Part shown: positions 24,306 to 32,481 of the stretch, piece by piece
Layout: every line of letters begins with the position of its first letter
How positions within the stretch are numbered: position 1 is the first letter of the stretch
Assembly: GCA_002304945.1 (NCBI GenBank)
Contig: DBPQ01000135.1
Span: 2,521-37,039, forward strand
Source of the DNA: Actinomycetales bacterium UBA1416
GTDB lineage: Bacteria; Actinomycetota; Actinomycetes; Actinomycetales; Actinomycetaceae
Reading direction: 5' to 3'
Length of the DNA: 34,519 nt
Program-made: the position numbers and the translations under genes
The notes under the pieces: model-generated
Told to the model about the DNA's origin: nothing
Seen by the model: only the letters and a program-made list of their open reading frames with translations
Database searches by the model: none

Positions 24306-24335
24306 CGGAGGCCCCCGCCGCGGCGGGGGCCTCCG
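24306..24335 (+). terminator. Terminator of the malEFG operon
   Basis: CGGAGGCCCCCGCCG (24306-24320) is immediately followed by its exact reverse complement (24321-24335). In RNA this gives a 13-base-pair GC-rich stem with a 4-base loop, 12 bases after the malG stop. There is no U tract, which is usual for terminators in high-GC actinobacteria. Confidence 0.8.
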
Positions 24336-24342
24336 CGTGTCC

Positions 24343-24348
24343 TAGGAT
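24343..24348 (+). promoter_or_regulatory. dgt -10 box (leaderless)
   Basis: TAGGAT at 24343-24348 is followed after 6 bases by the GTG start of dgt at 24355, so transcription would begin on the start codon. The -35 position falls within the preceding terminator and does not match TTGACA. Confidence 0.45.
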
Positions 24349-24354
24349 CGAGCC

Positions 24355-25647
24355 GTGGCCCTGCACCCGGAGGTCGTCGAGTTCGGCGACGACGGCGCCT
24401 ACGTGGCGTCCGACGCGGCCCGCTGGGTCCCCGAGCCACCCAAGACCTCCGGGCGGAGCGCCTTCCAGCGCGACCGTGCGCGCGTCGTCCACTCCGCGGG
24501 CCTGCGCCGCCTCGGCGCCAAGACCCAGGTGATGGGCCCCTCGTCCGACGACTTCGTCCGCACGCGCCTCACCCACTCCCTCGAGGTCGCCCAGGTGGGC
24601 CGGGAACTCGGCAACGCCCTCGGCTGCAACCCGGACGTCGTCGACGCCGCCTGCCTCGCCCACGATCTCGGCCACCCGCCCTTCGGGCACAACGGGGAAC
24701 GGGCGCTCGCCGAGGTCGCCCGCGGGATCGGGGGTTTCGAGGGCAACGCCCAGACCCTGCGGCTCCTCACCCGCCTGGAGGCGAAGGCCGCGCACCCGGA
24801 CGGCACCTCGGCCGGGCTGAACCTCTCGCGCGCCTCCCTCGACGCGGTGTGCAAGTATCCCTGGGCGGCGGGGGAGGGGCCGCCCCGGCGGGACGGGACA
24901 CCCAACCCGAAGTTCGGCGTGTACGCCGACGACGCCGCGGTGTTCGCCTGGTTGCGCACCGGCGCCGTCCCGGGGCGCAGGTGCCTCGAGGCCGACGTCA
25001 TGGACCTGTCGGACGACATCTCGTACTCCGTCCACGACGTCGAGGACGGCATCGCCGCCGGCCGCATCGACCCGACGGTCATCCCGCGGGAGGTCGACCG
25101 CATCGTGGAGGCGACGACGTCGTGGTACCGCGGCGCCGCCGGCCCGGACGCGATCCACGACGCGCTGCTCCGGCTCATGGCGGAGCCCTGGTGGGTGGGG
25201 GAGTTCCACCGGTCCCGCGGGGCGCTCGCGGCGCTCAAGGACATGACGAGCCAACTGATCGGGCGGTTCTGCGGGGATGCGGAGCGCGCCACCCGCGCGG
25301 TCCACGGGACCGGCCGGCTCACCCGCTACAACGCCGCGCTCGTGGTGCCGGAGGAGACGGCCGCCGAGATCCTCGCCCTCAAGGGCCTCGCCGTCACCTA
25401 CGTCATGGCCCCCCGCGAGCTGGAACCCCTCTACCTCACCCAGCGCACGGTGCTGTTCGACCTCGTCGACACACTCATGGACGCCGGGGAGGCGGAACTC
25501 GAGGCCGAGTTCGCCGGCGATTTCCGCGCTGCCTCCACCGCGGACGAGCGACTGCGCGTGGTGGTGGACCAGGTCTCCTCCCTCACCGACCACTCCGCGC
25601 ACCAGTGGCACGCCCGCCTGCGCGGGATGCTCTCCACAGCCTGGTGA
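24355..25647 (+). CDS. dgt: Deoxyguanosinetriphosphate triphosphohydrolase-like protein (dGTPase)
   Basis: An HD-superfamily enzyme that releases triphosphate from dGTP or other dNTPs and so controls nucleotide pools. The 430-residue protein has the metal-binding set RTRLTHSLE (His74), CLAHDLGHPPFGH (His103, Asp104) and GHNGE, then VMDLSDDISYSVHDVEDG with the last Asp ligand. The N-terminal SAFQRDRARVVHS is typical of the type 2 dGTPase-like subgroup, whose members are often allosterically activated. The GTG start has no Shine-Dalgarno but suits a leaderless mRNA. Its position just before dnaG is conserved in actinobacteria, linking dNTP supply and replication priming. Confidence 0.94.
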   Translation: MALHPEVVEFGDDGAYVASDAARWVPEPPKTSGRSAFQRDRARVVHSAGLRRLGAKTQVMGPSSDDFVRTRLTHSLEVAQVGRELGNALGCNPDVVDAACLAHDLGHPPFGHNGERALAEVARGIGGFEGNAQTLRLLTRLEAKAAHPDGTSAGLNLSRASLDAVCKYPWAAGEGPPRRDGTPNPKFGVYADDAAVFAWLRTGAVPGRRCLEADVMDLSDDISYSVHDVEDGIAAGRIDPTVIPREVDRIVEATTSWYRGAAGPDAIHDALLRLMAEPWWVGEFHRSRGALAALKDMTSQLIGRFCGDAERATRAVHGTGRLTRYNAALVVPEETAAEILALKGLAVTYVMAPRELEPLYLTQRTVLFDLVDTLMDAGEAELEAEFAGDFRAASTADERLRVVVDQVSSLTDHSAHQWHARLRGMLSTAW

Positions 25648-25650
25648 CGA

Positions 25651-25669
25651 GCGGCGGCCCGGCCGCCGC
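25651..25669 (+). terminator. Hairpin after dgt
   Basis: GCGGCGGCC (25651-25659) and GGCCGCCGC (25661-25669) are exact reverse complements around one C, starting 4 bases after the dgt stop. In RNA a shorter stem with a normal loop would form. It may terminate dgt transcripts; the dnaG -10 box begins 9 bases later. Confidence 0.5.
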
Positions 25670-25677
25670 GCCCGACC

Positions 25678-25683
25678 TACACT
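25678..25683 (+). promoter_or_regulatory. dnaG -10 box (leaderless)
   Basis: TACACT at 25678-25683 is followed after 6 bases by ATG 25690 of dnaG. There is no Shine-Dalgarno between the dgt stop and this ATG, so a leaderless transcript is the simplest reading. No clear -35 is visible in the GC-rich hairpin upstream. Confidence 0.5.
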
Positions 25684-25689
25684 GAGCCC

Positions 25690-27576
25690 ATGGCCCGCAT
25701 GATCAAGCGCGACGACATCGTCACCGTGCGCGAGCGGGCCCGGATCGACGAGATCGTCTCCCAGTTCGTCACCCTGCGTCCCGCCGGCGTCGGCTCCATG
25801 AAAGGTCTGTGCCCGTTCCACGACGAACGCACCCCGTCCTTCCACGTTCGCCCCCAGGTCGGACACTGGCACTGCTTCGGATGCGGGGAGGGGGGCGACG
25901 TCATCTCCTTCGTGCAGAAGATCAACCACATGCCCTTCGCCGAGGCCGTCGAGTGGCTCGCCGATCGCTCCGGGGTGCAGTTGCACTACGAGGACGACGG
26001 CGGCGGCCCGGCCCGGCCCCGGGAGGATCCCGGCAGGCGCCAACGCCTCATCGAGTCCCACGTCCTCGCGGAACAGTTCTACCGGGAGCAGCTGCGCGGC
26101 CCGGAGGCCGTGGTCGCGCGCAGGTTCCTCGCCGAGCGGGGCTTCGACCAGGCGGCCGCGGACACCTTCGGCGTGGGCTACGCCCCCAAGGGGTGGGACC
26201 ATCTCGCGCGCCACCTGCGGGGGAAGGGCTTCACCGAGCCGGAGCTCGCCGTGTCGGGGCTGTGCACCCAGGGCAACCGCGGGGTCTACGACCGGTTCCG
26301 CGGCCGGCTGGTCTGGCCCATCCGGGACATCACGGGGACGACGGTCGGGTTCGGGGCGCGCCGCCTGTACGAGGAAGACCAGGGCCCCAAGTACCTCAAC
26401 ACCCCCGAGACCGCGCTCTACCGCAAGGCGCAGGTGCTCTACGGCCTCGACCTCGCCCGCAAGGCGATCGCCACCCACCGGCAGGTCGTCGTCGTCGAGG
26501 GGTACACCGACGTCATGGCCGCACACCTCGCGGGCGTCTCCACCGCCGTCGCCACCTGCGGCACGGCGTTCGGGGAGGAGCACATCCGGATCGTCCGCCG
26601 ACTCCTCGGGGACGTGGCCGACGAGTCCGCCGGCGTCTCCTTCTCCTCCCAGCTGAGCCGCGGCGGGCAGGTCATCTTCACCTTCGACGGCGACGCCGCC
26701 GGCCAGAAGGCCGCGCTCAAGGCCTTCGACGAGGACCAGCGGTTCGCCGCCCAGACCTTCGTGGCCGTGGAGCCCAGCGGCATGGACCCGTGCGAGCTGC
26801 GCATGGCGAAAGGGGACCAGGCCCTCGCGGCGCTCATCGAGAACCGCGTGCCCCTGTTCGAGTTCGCGATCCGCAGCGTGCTCGCCTCCGTCGACCTCGG
26901 CACCGCCGAGGGCAGGGTGGGGGCGCTGCGATCGGCGGCGCCCGTCGTCGGCAGGATCCGCGACCGGGCACTCCGGGCGGAGTACTCCCGCGAGCTGGCC
27001 GGATGGCTGGGCATGGATGAGGGTGGCGTGCGGCGCGCCGTCGCCGATGCCGAACGCCGGGACGACCGCCAGCAGGATCGCCAGGCGGACACCCGCCCGG
27101 AGCGCCCGCGTCAGGAGGACCCGGTCGCGAAGCTGGAGCGCCAGGCGCTCGAGGTGGCCCTGCAGCTCCCCGGCACCGCGGCCGCCTGCGGCTTCGACGA
27201 CGTCGGCGCCGGCGCCTTCGTGGTGCCCGCCCACCGTGCGGTCCACGACGCCGTCCGTGCGGCGGGCGGGACGGGTGCCGCCGGGACGGACGTCGTCGGC
27301 TGGCTCGAGGAGGTGCGCAGTGGCGCTGCCGATCCGGTGGCACGCCTCATCACCGGGCTCGCCGTCGCGCCCCTGCCGGTCGCCGACGCCGCCGCCCAGC
27401 GGCACTACGCCGCCGGTGTCCTGACCTCCCTCATCCGCATGGCGCTCACGCGGACCATCGCCGACGTGAAGGGCGAGCTGCAGCGCACCGACCCGGGATC
27501 GGAGCGCTACAACCAGCTCTTCGGCGAGCTCATCGCCCTGGAGACGCAACGCCGGTCGCTCGGCGAGGAACGGTAG
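25690..27576 (+). CDS. dnaG: DNA primase DnaG
   Basis: Synthesises RNA primers at the replication fork in partnership with DnaB. The 628 residues show, in order, the CHC2 zinc finger (Cys41, His44, Cys62, Cys65; CPFHDERTPSF ... HCFGCGEGGD), the RNA polymerase domain with FGVGYAPKGWDHL, the TOPRIM domain starting VVVVEGYTDVMA near residue 266 with FTFDGDAAG carrying the metal-binding acids, and a C-terminal helical helicase-interaction domain. A 20-residue insert rich in Ser lies between TOPRIM strands, as in other actinobacteria. It has its own predicted leaderless promoter and is not in an rpsU-dnaG-rpoD operon. Confidence 0.97.
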   Translation: MARMIKRDDIVTVRERARIDEIVSQFVTLRPAGVGSMKGLCPFHDERTPSFHVRPQVGHWHCFGCGEGGDVISFVQKINHMPFAEAVEWLADRSGVQLHYEDDGGGPARPREDPGRRQRLIESHVLAEQFYREQLRGPEAVVARRFLAERGFDQAAADTFGVGYAPKGWDHLARHLRGKGFTEPELAVSGLCTQGNRGVYDRFRGRLVWPIRDITGTTVGFGARRLYEEDQGPKYLNTPETALYRKAQVLYGLDLARKAIATHRQVVVVEGYTDVMAAHLAGVSTAVATCGTAFGEEHIRIVRRLLGDVADESAGVSFSSQLSRGGQVIFTFDGDAAGQKAALKAFDEDQRFAAQTFVAVEPSGMDPCELRMAKGDQALAALIENRVPLFEFAIRSVLASVDLGTAEGRVGALRSAAPVVGRIRDRALRAEYSRELAGWLGMDEGGVRRAVADAERRDDRQQDRQADTRPERPRQEDPVAKLERQALEVALQLPGTAAACGFDDVGAGAFVVPAHRAVHDAVRAAGGTGAAGTDVVGWLEEVRSGAADPVARLITGLAVAPLPVADAAAQRHYAAGVLTSLIRMALTRTIADVKGELQRTDPGSERYNQLFGELIALETQRRSLGEER

Positions 27577-27695
27577 CCGCCGCACGGGGTAGACTGGCCG
27601 GAGCGCTCGCGGTAACGGTTCCGCCCCCGCCACGTCTGGCATTCGGCCGAGCTGTCCCGCCGCACCATCACCGACCCTCGACATCCTGGAGGGAC
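27577..27695 (+). promoter_or_regulatory. Intergenic region before the SNF2 helicase with a possible -10
   Basis: TAGACT (27590-27595) is a fair -10 box 14 bases after the dnaG stop, with no good -35. It would give a leader of about 94 bases. No tRNA, terminator or other repeat was found here. GGAGGG (27688-27693) lies only 2 bases before the ATG at 27696. Confidence 0.3.
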
Positions 27696-29804
27696 ATGCC
27701 GTCCTCGGACCGGCGTTCCGGCTCGGGCACCCGCACGGGAGCCACGACCGACGAACGCGCACCACTCATCCCCGTCCTCGCGCGCCACGTGCGCCAGGTG
27801 GAGTCCAGGGCGAACCGGGGTCGCGTCGGCCCGAAGGACCGGACCCGGTTCCAGGTCATCGCGCTCCTGATGCGCTCCGAGCGCGCCCGGATCAAGGAGG
27901 ATCCCGAGCTACCCGAGGCGGCTCGCAAGGAACTCCTCAAGAGGATCGAGGGCATCGGGACGATCCTCGCCCACACCGCGGCGCGGGACACGAGCCTGCT
28001 CAGCCTGCTCGGGGAGGACGTCCGTCCGGGCCTCGCGGCCAGGGAGCTCCGCCGCGTGTGGCTCGAGGAGGCCGGACTCGAGGCACCCGAGGAGCCCGAG
28101 GAGCCGCAACGCGGTCCCGTGGTGCCCGCGGAGCTGGCGCAGAAGCAGGTGGTGCCCCAGTCCGTCATCGCGCGGGTGCGGTCCAACCCGTTCCTCGCCC
28201 CTGACCTAGCCCCCCGGGAGGCGGAGCGCCCCCGCGGCCGCCTGCTCGGCTGGGACCTGATGGACCCCCTGTACCGCGCGTTCGAGGAGGGCGCCGGCGG
28301 GACCACGGCCTCGATGAACCTGCCCGAGCCGCTGCGGCCCGACCAGTTCGCACCCCCGGGAACCCACCTCATGCCCCACCAGGCCCGCCTGCTGGAGGCC
28401 GTGCGCCGGGGACACCGCACCTTCCTCCTCGCCGACGAGCCCGGCCTCGGCAAGACGGCACAGGCCCTCATCGCGGCCACGGTCGCCGACGCCTATCCGA
28501 TGCTCGCGGTCGTCCCGAACGTCGTGAAGATCAACTGGGCGCGGGAGGTGGGCCTGTGGACCCCGCACCGCCGGGTCACCGTGATCCACGGCGACGGGGA
28601 GGACATGGACGCCTTCGCGGACGTGTTCGTGGTCAACTACGAGATCCTGGACCGGCACCTCTCCTGGGCCGCCACCCTCGGGTTCCGCTCCATGGTGGTG
28701 GACGAGGCGCACTTCATCAAGAACCTCACCTCGCAGCGGTCACGGCACGTGCTGGCGCTCGCCGAGCAGATCCGGGCACGCACCCGTGACCCCCTGCTGA
28801 TGGCGCTCACCGGGACGCCCCTGATCAACGACGTGGAGGACTTCCGCGCGATCTGGCGGTACCTCGGCTGGATCGTGGGCGACCAGCCCGCCCCGGCGCT
28901 CGTCCGGAGGCTCGAGGACATCGGGCTGACCCCGGCGGACCACGACTTCTACCCGGCGGCCCGCGACGCCGTCATCAGCATGGGGATCGTGCGCCGCCGG
29001 AAGGCGGACGTGGCCGCCGACCTCCCGTCCAAGCGGGTGGTGGACCTGCCCGTCGAGCTCGAGGACGCCGTGGGCCGGTCCGTGCGCAAGGCGGAGCGCG
29101 CGCTCGCCAGGCGTCTCGTCACGAAGTACCGCGCCCTCCTCGAGGCGCGCGAGGCGCCCGCGGGCACGGTGGACCCAGATCTCATGCGGCGCGTCGCCCT
29201 CGCGGAACTGGAGTCCGGCGGATCGAGGAGCACGGAGAACGTGTTCACGATGGTGCGCCGCATCGGCCAGGGCAAGGCCGCCCTCGCGGCGGACTACGCG
29301 GCGCAGCTCGCCCGGTCCGCGGGCAAGGTGGTGTTCTTCGCCAAGCACATCGATGTCATGGACACCGCCGAGCAGGTCATCGCCGACGCGGGGCTCACCA
29401 CCGTCTCGATCCGCGGGGAGCAGAGCGCCAAGCAGCGGCAGCACGCGATCGACGCGTTCCAGAAGGATCCTGCGGTGGCGGTGGCGGTGTGCTCCCTGAC
29501 CGCTGCCGGCGTGGGCCTGAACCTGCACGCCGCGTCGAACGTTGTGCTCGCGGAGCTCTCCTGGACGGCCGCCGAACAGGAGCAGGCCATCGACCGGGTG
29601 CACCGGATCGGCCAGGAGGAACCGGTGACCGCGTGGCGGATCCTGGCCGCGCACACCATCGACTCGAAGATCGCCGAGCTCATCGACTCCAAGCAGGGGC
29701 TCGCCGCCCGTGCCCTGGACGGTTCGGACGTCGAGGTGGGCTCCGGTGACTCCGTGCAGCTCGACGCGCTCCTCCACCTCCTGCGCGAGGCCCTGGGAGC
29801 CTGA
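27696..29804 (+). CDS. SNF2-family DEAH ATPase/helicase-like protein
   Basis: A 702-residue SNF2-type double-stranded-DNA translocase. Residues 1-200 form a charged, helical N-terminal region I do not recognise. The ATPase core has a Gln-like LMPHQARLL segment, Walker A DEPGLGKTAQ near 247, DEAH in MVVDEAHFIKN near 336, motif III ALTGTPLIND, and the C-terminal lobe ending in motif VI QAIDRVHRIGQ near 629, which is diagnostic of SNF2. The compact core without a nuclease or HARP domain is closest in form to SMARCAL1-like or stand-alone actinobacterial proteins. The start is uncertain, since GGAGGG is only 2 bases from ATG 27696. It may act in fork or chromatin remodelling; no methylase or nuclease partner is adjacent. 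Confidence 0.88.
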   Translation: MPSSDRRSGSGTRTGATTDERAPLIPVLARHVRQVESRANRGRVGPKDRTRFQVIALLMRSERARIKEDPELPEAARKELLKRIEGIGTILAHTAARDTSLLSLLGEDVRPGLAARELRRVWLEEAGLEAPEEPEEPQRGPVVPAELAQKQVVPQSVIARVRSNPFLAPDLAPREAERPRGRLLGWDLMDPLYRAFEEGAGGTTASMNLPEPLRPDQFAPPGTHLMPHQARLLEAVRRGHRTFLLADEPGLGKTAQALIAATVADAYPMLAVVPNVVKINWAREVGLWTPHRRVTVIHGDGEDMDAFADVFVVNYEILDRHLSWAATLGFRSMVVDEAHFIKNLTSQRSRHVLALAEQIRARTRDPLLMALTGTPLINDVEDFRAIWRYLGWIVGDQPAPALVRRLEDIGLTPADHDFYPAARDAVISMGIVRRRKADVAADLPSKRVVDLPVELEDAVGRSVRKAERALARRLVTKYRALLEAREAPAGTVDPDLMRRVALAELESGGSRSTENVFTMVRRIGQGKAALAADYAAQLARSAGKVVFFAKHIDVMDTAEQVIADAGLTTVSIRGEQSAKQRQHAIDAFQKDPAVAVAVCSLTAAGVGLNLHAASNVVLAELSWTAAEQEQAIDRVHRIGQEEPVTAWRILAAHTIDSKIAELIDSKQGLAARALDGSDVEVGSGDSVQLDALLHLLREALGA

Positions 29805-29881
29805 GCCTCCCGGTACCGGGGGTCACGCCACGGGAAGGCGTCTATCATCTGAGGCACGGTCGAGACCAGGCGGTGATGAGC

Positions 29882-30802
29882 ATGCAGACCATGGCGCGCC
29901 TGACGAGTGCGTACCACAGCGCGCGGGTGGAGGAGTTCGACGCGAACTCCAGGTACGTCATCCTGAGTGACTGCCACCGGGGTGACGGCGCCCTGTCCGA
30001 CGAGTTCCTGAAGAACAAGAACGTCTTCGTGGCCGCGCTGGACCACTACTGGCGGGAGGGGTTCACCTACATCGAGGGTGGCGACGGCGACGAGCTGTGG
30101 GAGCACAAGGACTTCCGCCACGTCTTCAAGGCCAACCGTGCCGTGTGGACCCGGATCAAGCCGTTCCACGATGCCGGCCGGTTCATCAAGCTGTACGGCA
30201 ACCACGACATGCACCTGAAGTTCCCCGAGTACGTGCGCAGGAACCTGTGGACGGCGCCGGACCCGGACACGGGGGACATGGTGCCGTTCCTCCACGGCCT
30301 CGAGCCCGTGGAGTCCGTGGTGCTGCGCCACCGGGTGACGGGTCAGGAGATCCTCCTCGTCCACGGCCACCAGGGCGACTTCGCCAATGACCAGGCATGG
30401 CTCATGAACATGTACTCCCTGCGCTTCTTCTGGAAGTACCTGCACGCCTTCGGGATCAAGAGCCCGTCGAGCCCGGTGCGCAACTCCTTCGAGCGTCACA
30501 AGGTGGAACGGAACTACGTGAAGTGGATCCGGCTGAACCGGATCGCGCTCATCTGCGGCCACACCCATCGGGAGAAGTTCCCCCGCGACGGTGAGCTCCC
30601 GTACTTCAACTCCGGCAGCTGCGTCTATCCCTCCCACATCACCGGCCTCGAGATCACCGGGGATGCGATCACCCTGGTCCGGTGGCGCGTGGACGCCAAC
30701 GAGGACGGCCTGCTGCAGGTGGCGCGGCGCGTCATCGCCGGCCCCACACCGCTCGCGTCCTTCGACCTCAAGCGCCCGGAGGCGCTCGAGAGCAGCGGCT
30801 GA
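29882..30802 (+). CDS. Calcineurin-like metallophosphoesterase
   Basis: A two-metal phosphoesterase of 306-310 residues. Metal motifs in order are LSDCHRGDG (Asp-x-His), EGGDGDE (replacing the usual GDxxD), GNHDMH, HGHQGD and CGHTHREKF. The middle region is rich in aromatic and basic residues, suggesting membrane or nucleic-acid contact. Substrate unknown; the fold would also suit an LpxH-like or nucleotide phosphatase. The start is ambiguous: GTG 29873, ATG 29876, 29882 and 29891 are in frame, and AGGCGG at 29868-29873 favours 29882. A -10-like TATCAT is at 29843-29848. Lys and Asn are more frequent than in neighbours, which may reflect transfer. It is convergent with the symporter gene, 12 bases away. 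Confidence 0.85.
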   Translation: MQTMARLTSAYHSARVEEFDANSRYVILSDCHRGDGALSDEFLKNKNVFVAALDHYWREGFTYIEGGDGDELWEHKDFRHVFKANRAVWTRIKPFHDAGRFIKLYGNHDMHLKFPEYVRRNLWTAPDPDTGDMVPFLHGLEPVESVVLRHRVTGQEILLVHGHQGDFANDQAWLMNMYSLRFFWKYLHAFGIKSPSSPVRNSFERHKVERNYVKWIRLNRIALICGHTHREKFPRDGELPYFNSGSCVYPSHITGLEITGDAITLVRWRVDANEDGLLQVARRVIAGPTPLASFDLKRPEALESSG

Positions 30803-30814
30803 TCCGGGCGCCGG

Positions 30815-32299
30815 CTACGACCTGACGTGTGCCACGGCCGCGTCGAACTCCTCCTCGATGTCGGGGTTCGACCGGTACGTGGCGAGTGACACCGCCACGG
30901 TCACGACGAGGTTGAGGAGGAAGGCCGGCAGGATCTCGTACACGTCGAAGATTCCGCCGGGGCCGCCCTCCAGCGCGTTCCAGGCGAACACGGTCACCGA
31001 GCCCGTCACCATGCCGGCGACCGCCCCCGCCGTGGTCAGCCTGCGCCAGTACAGGGCGAGCACGACGACGGGGCCGAGCCCCGCGCCGAAGCCCGCCCAC
31101 GCGAAGGCGACCAGTCCGAGGATGGTGTCGGAGCGTCCCCAGGCCAGGATCGCGGCGACGACGGACACGACGAGCACCCCTGTCCGTCCCAGCCACACCC
31201 CGCCGGCCGGCGAGAGCTGGCGGCGGGAGAACGCCCGGTAGATGTCCTCCACGAGGGCCGAGGAGGTGACCAGCAACTGGGAGGAGATGGTGGACATGAC
31301 CGCCGCGAGGATCGCGGCGAGCATGAACCCGGCGATCAGGGGATGGAAGAGCAACTGGCCGAGTGCGATGAACACGCCCTCGGGGTTGGCGAGGGCGCCC
31401 TCGTCGTGCTGGAAGACGGCGATGCCGACGAGCGCCGTGACGATGGCGCCCGTGCACGCGAGCACCATCCAACCGATCCCGATGCGGCGGGCCTCGGCGG
31501 CTTCGCGTGGGGCGCGCAGCGCCATGAACCGCACGAGGATGTGGGGCTGGCCCACGTAGCCCAGGCCCCACGCGAGCGCGGAGACGATGCCGACCACGGT
31601 CGCGCCACTGCCGAGCGTCAACAGCGCGGGGTCCACGGACCGGATCGCGGCGACCATCTCACCGGGACCACCGAGGTGGAGGATCCCGACGATCGGGAGC
31701 GCGACGAGGGCGAGCACCATCATCGTGCCCTGCACCACGTCCGTCCACGAGACCGCGAGGAACCCCCCGACGAGCGTGTAGAGGACGGTGATGCCCGCGA
31801 CCAGCACCATGCCCACGTAGTAGTTCATCCCGAACGACGTCTCGAAGAAGGTGCCCCCGGCGACCATGCCCGAGGACACGTAGAACGTGAAGAAGACGAG
31901 GATGACCACGCCGGCCACCATGCGCAGCACATGGCTGCGGTCCCGGAGCCGGGAGCCGAGGAAGGACGGGATCGTGATCGAGTCCCCGGAGACCTCCGTG
32001 TAGGCGCGGAGACGCGGAGCAACCACCTTCCAGTTGAGCCACGCCCCGACCGTCAGGCCGACCGCGATCCACGCCTCCACGAGGCCCGCCGCGTACACGG
32101 CGCCCGGCAGCCCCATGAGGAGCCAACCCGACATGTCGGACGCCCCGGCGGACAGGGCGGACACGGCGGGGTGGAGACGCCGGCCGCCGAGCATGTAGTC
32201 GTCCAGGTCCTCGGTCCGGGCGTTCGCGGCGAATCCGATCCAGACCATCGCCACGAAGTAGATGATCATCGCGATCGCCTGCCATGCCGTGACGTCCAT
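30815..32299 (-). CDS. putP: Sodium/proline symporter (PutP type, SSS family)
   Basis: A sodium:solute symporter of 494 residues with about 13 transmembrane helices. It opens with a periplasmic tail and a helix containing IAMIIYFVAMVWIG, followed by DDYMLGGRRLHPAVSALSAGASDMSGWL, a nearly exact PutP signature for the Na+/proline site. GYVGQPHILVRFMA is likewise typical of PutP. It imports L-proline with Na+, for carbon, nitrogen or osmotic protection. ATG 32299 has GGGAGGGG just upstream (32303-32310 on the minus strand). No proline dehydrogenase gene is nearby. Confidence 0.9.
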   Translation of the reverse strand: MDVTAWQAIAMIIYFVAMVWIGFAANARTEDLDDYMLGGRRLHPAVSALSAGASDMSGWLLMGLPGAVYAAGLVEAWIAVGLTVGAWLNWKVVAPRLRAYTEVSGDSITIPSFLGSRLRDRSHVLRMVAGVVILVFFTFYVSSGMVAGGTFFETSFGMNYYVGMVLVAGITVLYTLVGGFLAVSWTDVVQGTMMVLALVALPIVGILHLGGPGEMVAAIRSVDPALLTLGSGATVVGIVSALAWGLGYVGQPHILVRFMALRAPREAAEARRIGIGWMVLACTGAIVTALVGIAVFQHDEGALANPEGVFIALGQLLFHPLIAGFMLAAILAAVMSTISSQLLVTSSALVEDIYRAFSRRQLSPAGGVWLGRTGVLVVSVVAAILAWGRSDTILGLVAFAWAGFGAGLGPVVVLALYWRRLTTAGAVAGMVTGSVTVFAWNALEGGPGGIFDVYEILPAFLLNLVVTVAVSLATYRSNPDIEEEFDAAVAHVRS

Positions 32300-32334
32300 G
32301 GGTCCCCTCCCGTGCGCGCGGTGTCGTCGGCCGG

Positions 32335-32408
32335 TGCCCCCGGCGGGGCTTGAACCCGCGACCGACGGATTATGAGTCCGCTGCTCTGACCGGCTGAGCT
32401 ACAGGGGC
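32335..32408 (-). tRNA. tRNA with CAU anticodon, probably tRNA-Ile2 (lysidine-modified); tRNA-Met possible
   Basis: A full cloverleaf folds on the minus strand: acceptor GCCCCTG/CGGGGGC, D arm GCTC...GAGC, anticodon stem GCGGA/TCCGT with loop CTCATAA, and T arm GCGGG-TTCAAGC-CCCGC, discriminator A. The CCA end is not encoded (CCG). CAU can be elongator Met or Ile2. C4-G69 and C5-G68, which help TilS identify Ile2 in E. coli, are present, and the loop and T arm resemble E. coli Ile2, so Ile2 is favoured at about 60 percent. Confidence 0.9.
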
Positions 32409-32475
32409 GCGTGCCCTCGGCGGGCACGCCCCAAGGATACGTGCGGTGGAGCACGGCCTGAAATCCGGTTACCGT
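32409..32475. promoter_or_regulatory. Divergent promoters for the CAU tRNA and the gene at 32482, with a small hairpin
   Basis: For the tRNA (minus strand), TTCAGG (32462-32457), a 17-base spacer and TATCCT (32439-32434) form a fair promoter. For the plus-strand gene, TACCGT (32470-32475) ends 6 bases before ATG 32482. The two overlap. GCGTGCCC (32409-32416) and GGGCACGC (32422-32429) form a perfect 8-base-pair hairpin touching the mature tRNA 5' end; it may aid RNase P processing or lie partly before the start. Confidence 0.45.
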
Positions 32476-32481
32476 AGCGGA

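Noticed and set aside
23251..27765. Open frame of about 1500 codons on the minus strand across malG, dgt and dnaG
   Set aside because: It is a by-product of high GC in third positions; the translation is low-complexity Arg/Gly/Asp/Val sequence and the plus-strand genes have clear family motifs.
29809..29820. 12-base palindrome CCCGGTACCGGG after the SNF2 gene
   Set aside because: Could be an operator or a very short hairpin, but the stem with a 4-base loop is only 4 pairs and a 12-base GC palindrome is not rare at this GC content.
30803..30814. Possible bidirectional terminator between the phosphoesterase and symporter genes
   Set aside because: Only a CCGG/CCGG stem of 4 pairs fits in the 12-base gap.
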